The notes below the pieces were generated by a model, which searched no databases, was not told the DNA's origin, and saw only the letters and a list, made by a program, of their open reading frames with translations. Shown one piece after another: positions 62,835 through 64,000 of a stretch of DNA of 64,000 bases. Source of the stretch: an uncultured Bacteroidales bacterium (lineage in GTDB: Bacteria > Bacteroidota > Bacteroidia > Bacteroidales > UBA932); NCBI GenBank assembly GCA_905233275.1, contig CAJODR010000007.1:62001-126000 (forward strand), in the 5' to 3' direction. The position numbers and the translations under genes are program-made. The first letter of the stretch is position 1. Each line of letters opens with the position of its first letter.

Positions 62835-62842
62835 TATTTTTG
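62835..62842 (+). promoter_or_regulatory. -7 box of nadK
   Basis: TATTTTTG at 62835-62842 fits the consensus, 34 bases before the nadK start. With the pdxJ box it makes a divergent promoter pair in a 92-base gap. Confidence 0.5.
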
Positions 62843-62876
62843 AAATCTGAATTGATAATTATCACAAAAGAGACTT

Positions 62877-63701
62877 ATGAAAATCGGTATTTTCACCGGC
62901 CATGCGGCAGTATCCGACAAGCCTGAGTACAACAATCTCCGTGCCCAGCTCGAGGAAGCCTCATATACCCTTTACGATATCAGTTCAAAGGCAGATATTC
63001 GCAGCGACACAGACCTCGTCCTCAGCGTGGGCGGCGACGGCACATTCCTCTCCGCGGCCCAGACGGTTGCCGACGTCGGCATTCCCATCCTCGGGGTCAA
63101 TTTCGGCCGCCTCGGATTCCTCTCCGAAAACCGCCCGGAAGACGTCCTCGCCGCGCTCATGGAAGGCGACTTCTCCGTCGAATACCGCACAATGCTCAAC
63201 GCCAGCCTCAAAGGCTCCAACGCCCGCCGCGACATCGGCCTCCTGCCGTATGCCGTCAACGAAGTGGCATTCCACCGCAGCGGGATGGGCGTCCTCGGCA
63301 TCAACGTCTCCATCAACGGCGAAAACCTTCCGACATACTGGGGGGATGGCCTTATCGTGGCGACGAGTTCCGGCTCGACCGCATATTCGCTCAGCGTCGG
63401 AGGTCCGATCTGCATGCCGGATACTAAGGTTCTCATCATCGCCCCCATCTCCCCTCACAACCTCAATGTACGCCCCCTCGTCGTGCCGGAGACCGCCCAA
63501 ATAGGCATTTCATTCGTCTCCCGGGAAGACATGGTCGTGATGTCGATGGACAACAAGAAGGTCGAAATCAACCCTTCGTGGACCGTGAAGATAGCGATGG
63601 CACAATTTTCGCTCAAACGCATCCGGCTCGCCTCTTCCGGATTCGTTGAAGCTCTTACTTCAAAGCTGTTCTGGGGGGAGGACAGAAGAAACAACGGATA
63701 G
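62877..63701 (+). CDS. nadK: NAD kinase
   Basis: Phosphorylates NAD+ to NADP+. 274 residues. The GGDGTFL motif lies at about 52-58, LGVNFGRLGFLSE follows near 74-86, and TSSGSTAYSLSVGGPI near 161-176 forms the NAD-binding region; all catalytic landmarks are present. uppS begins one base after its stop, so the two are co-transcribed. Confidence 0.96.
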   Translation: MKIGIFTGHAAVSDKPEYNNLRAQLEEASYTLYDISSKADIRSDTDLVLSVGGDGTFLSAAQTVADVGIPILGVNFGRLGFLSENRPEDVLAALMEGDFSVEYRTMLNASLKGSNARRDIGLLPYAVNEVAFHRSGMGVLGINVSINGENLPTYWGDGLIVATSSGSTAYSLSVGGPICMPDTKVLIIAPISPHNLNVRPLVVPETAQIGISFVSREDMVVMSMDNKKVEINPSWTVKIAMAQFSLKRIRLASSGFVEALTSKLFWGEDRRNNG

Positions 63702-63702
63702 C

Positions 63703-64000
63703 ATGGACAACACTACAGAAAAACGCATCCCCACCCACGTTTCCATCATAATGGATGGCAACGGTCGCTGGGCCAGGGAACGTGGCAAGGAGAGATTGTA
63801 CGGGCATTTAGAGGGCGTCGAAAGCGTCCGCGCCTGCTCCGAAGCAGCCGCTGAGGCCGGAGTAAAGTACCTCTCCCTTTTCGCTTTTTCAGAAGAAAAC
63901 TGGGCCCGCCCCGAAAGTGAAGTGGAAGGGCTCATGAAACTCATGATGCAGTCGATTAAGAACGAACTCCCGACTCTCATGAAAAACGATATCCGTTTTG
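63703..64000 (+). CDS. uppS: Undecaprenyl diphosphate synthase (isoprenyl transferase), 3' end beyond window
   Basis: Extends farnesyl diphosphate with isopentenyl units to the C55 carrier lipid for peptidoglycan precursors. The first 99 residues are visible. The signature HVSIIMDGNGRWARERGK (about 10-27) has the catalytic Asp, and LSLFAFSEENWARPESEV (near 62-79) follows. The call is firm despite truncation. Partner of nadK in the same transcript. Confidence 0.95.
   Translation, partial: MDNTTEKRIPTHVSIIMDGNGRWARERGKERLYGHLEGVESVRACSEAAAEAGVKYLSLFAFSEENWARPESEVEGLMKLMMQSIKNELPTLMKNDIRF

Overview
The window looks like chromosomal DNA from a member of the Bacteroidales (Bacteroidota), with a GC content around the mid-50s percent by eye. 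The main reasons are a SusC/SusD pair, NigD-like, DUF4836-type and LEA2-like lipoproteins, a Bacteroidota-type Rpb6/omega subunit, and many promoters of the Bacteroidota form (TTTG, about 20 bases, then TAnnTTTG). Most genes are core housekeeping genes. I see no insertion sequence, prophage, CRISPR array or plasmid function.

Layout. Positions 1-7.5 kb: a GH29 alpha-L-fucosidase (cut by the window edge), divergent from a susC-susD pair and a small secreted protein. 7.5-11.2 kb: ftcD-hutU, the middle of histidine degradation. 11.3-14.5 kb: a two-gene unit of a secreted protein of unknown family and a CotH-kinase lipoprotein with a CBM26-like module. 14.6-17.4 kb: rpsO-pnp. 17.5-22.9 kb: a five-gene unit of DUF4836 lipoprotein, ABC ATPase, FtsX permease, mscL and a second DUF4836 lipoprotein; this is the best candidate here for an undescribed system. 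22.9-44.6 kb: one long leftward run from mraZ through the whole dcw cell-wall and division cluster to ftsZ, then gltX, an AsmA-like protein and prmA. 44.8-49.6 kb: rpoN operon, miaB, xpt and tRNA-His, with REP-like palindromes in the gaps. 49.7-51.4 kb: NigD-like lipoprotein, Fur-family regulator and a decayed zinc-ribbon gene. 51.4-57.1 kb: trxB-bamD-rpoZ/rpb6-recN and a carboxylase/decarboxylase subunit. 57.2-64 kb: radC, upp, the ompH-glycosyltransferase-LysM/receptor unit, pdxJ, nadK and the start of uppS.

In the dcw run almost every gene touches or overlaps the next (ATGA or TAATG junctions), so it probably acts as one transcript supplying peptidoglycan precursors (MurE, MraY, MurD, MurG, MurC), the septal synthase (FtsW, FtsI, FtsL, FtsQ) and the cytoskeleton (FtsA, FtsZ).

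The most striking sequence observation is a perfect 99-bp direct repeat, 580 bp apart, one copy in mraY and one in murE. Both genes are broken at the same edge of their copy. Since both are essential, this most likely marks an assembly error rather than biology, and the MraY and MurE protein sequences here should not be trusted near it. Other points of interest are a family of near-identical palindromes around 44.7 and 48.7-48.9 kb, a PNPase with an Arg/Asp/Gly repeat tail, an ABC ATPase without the switch histidine, a biotinyl-like domain without its lysine, and transcription terminators buried inside the ends of opposing genes.
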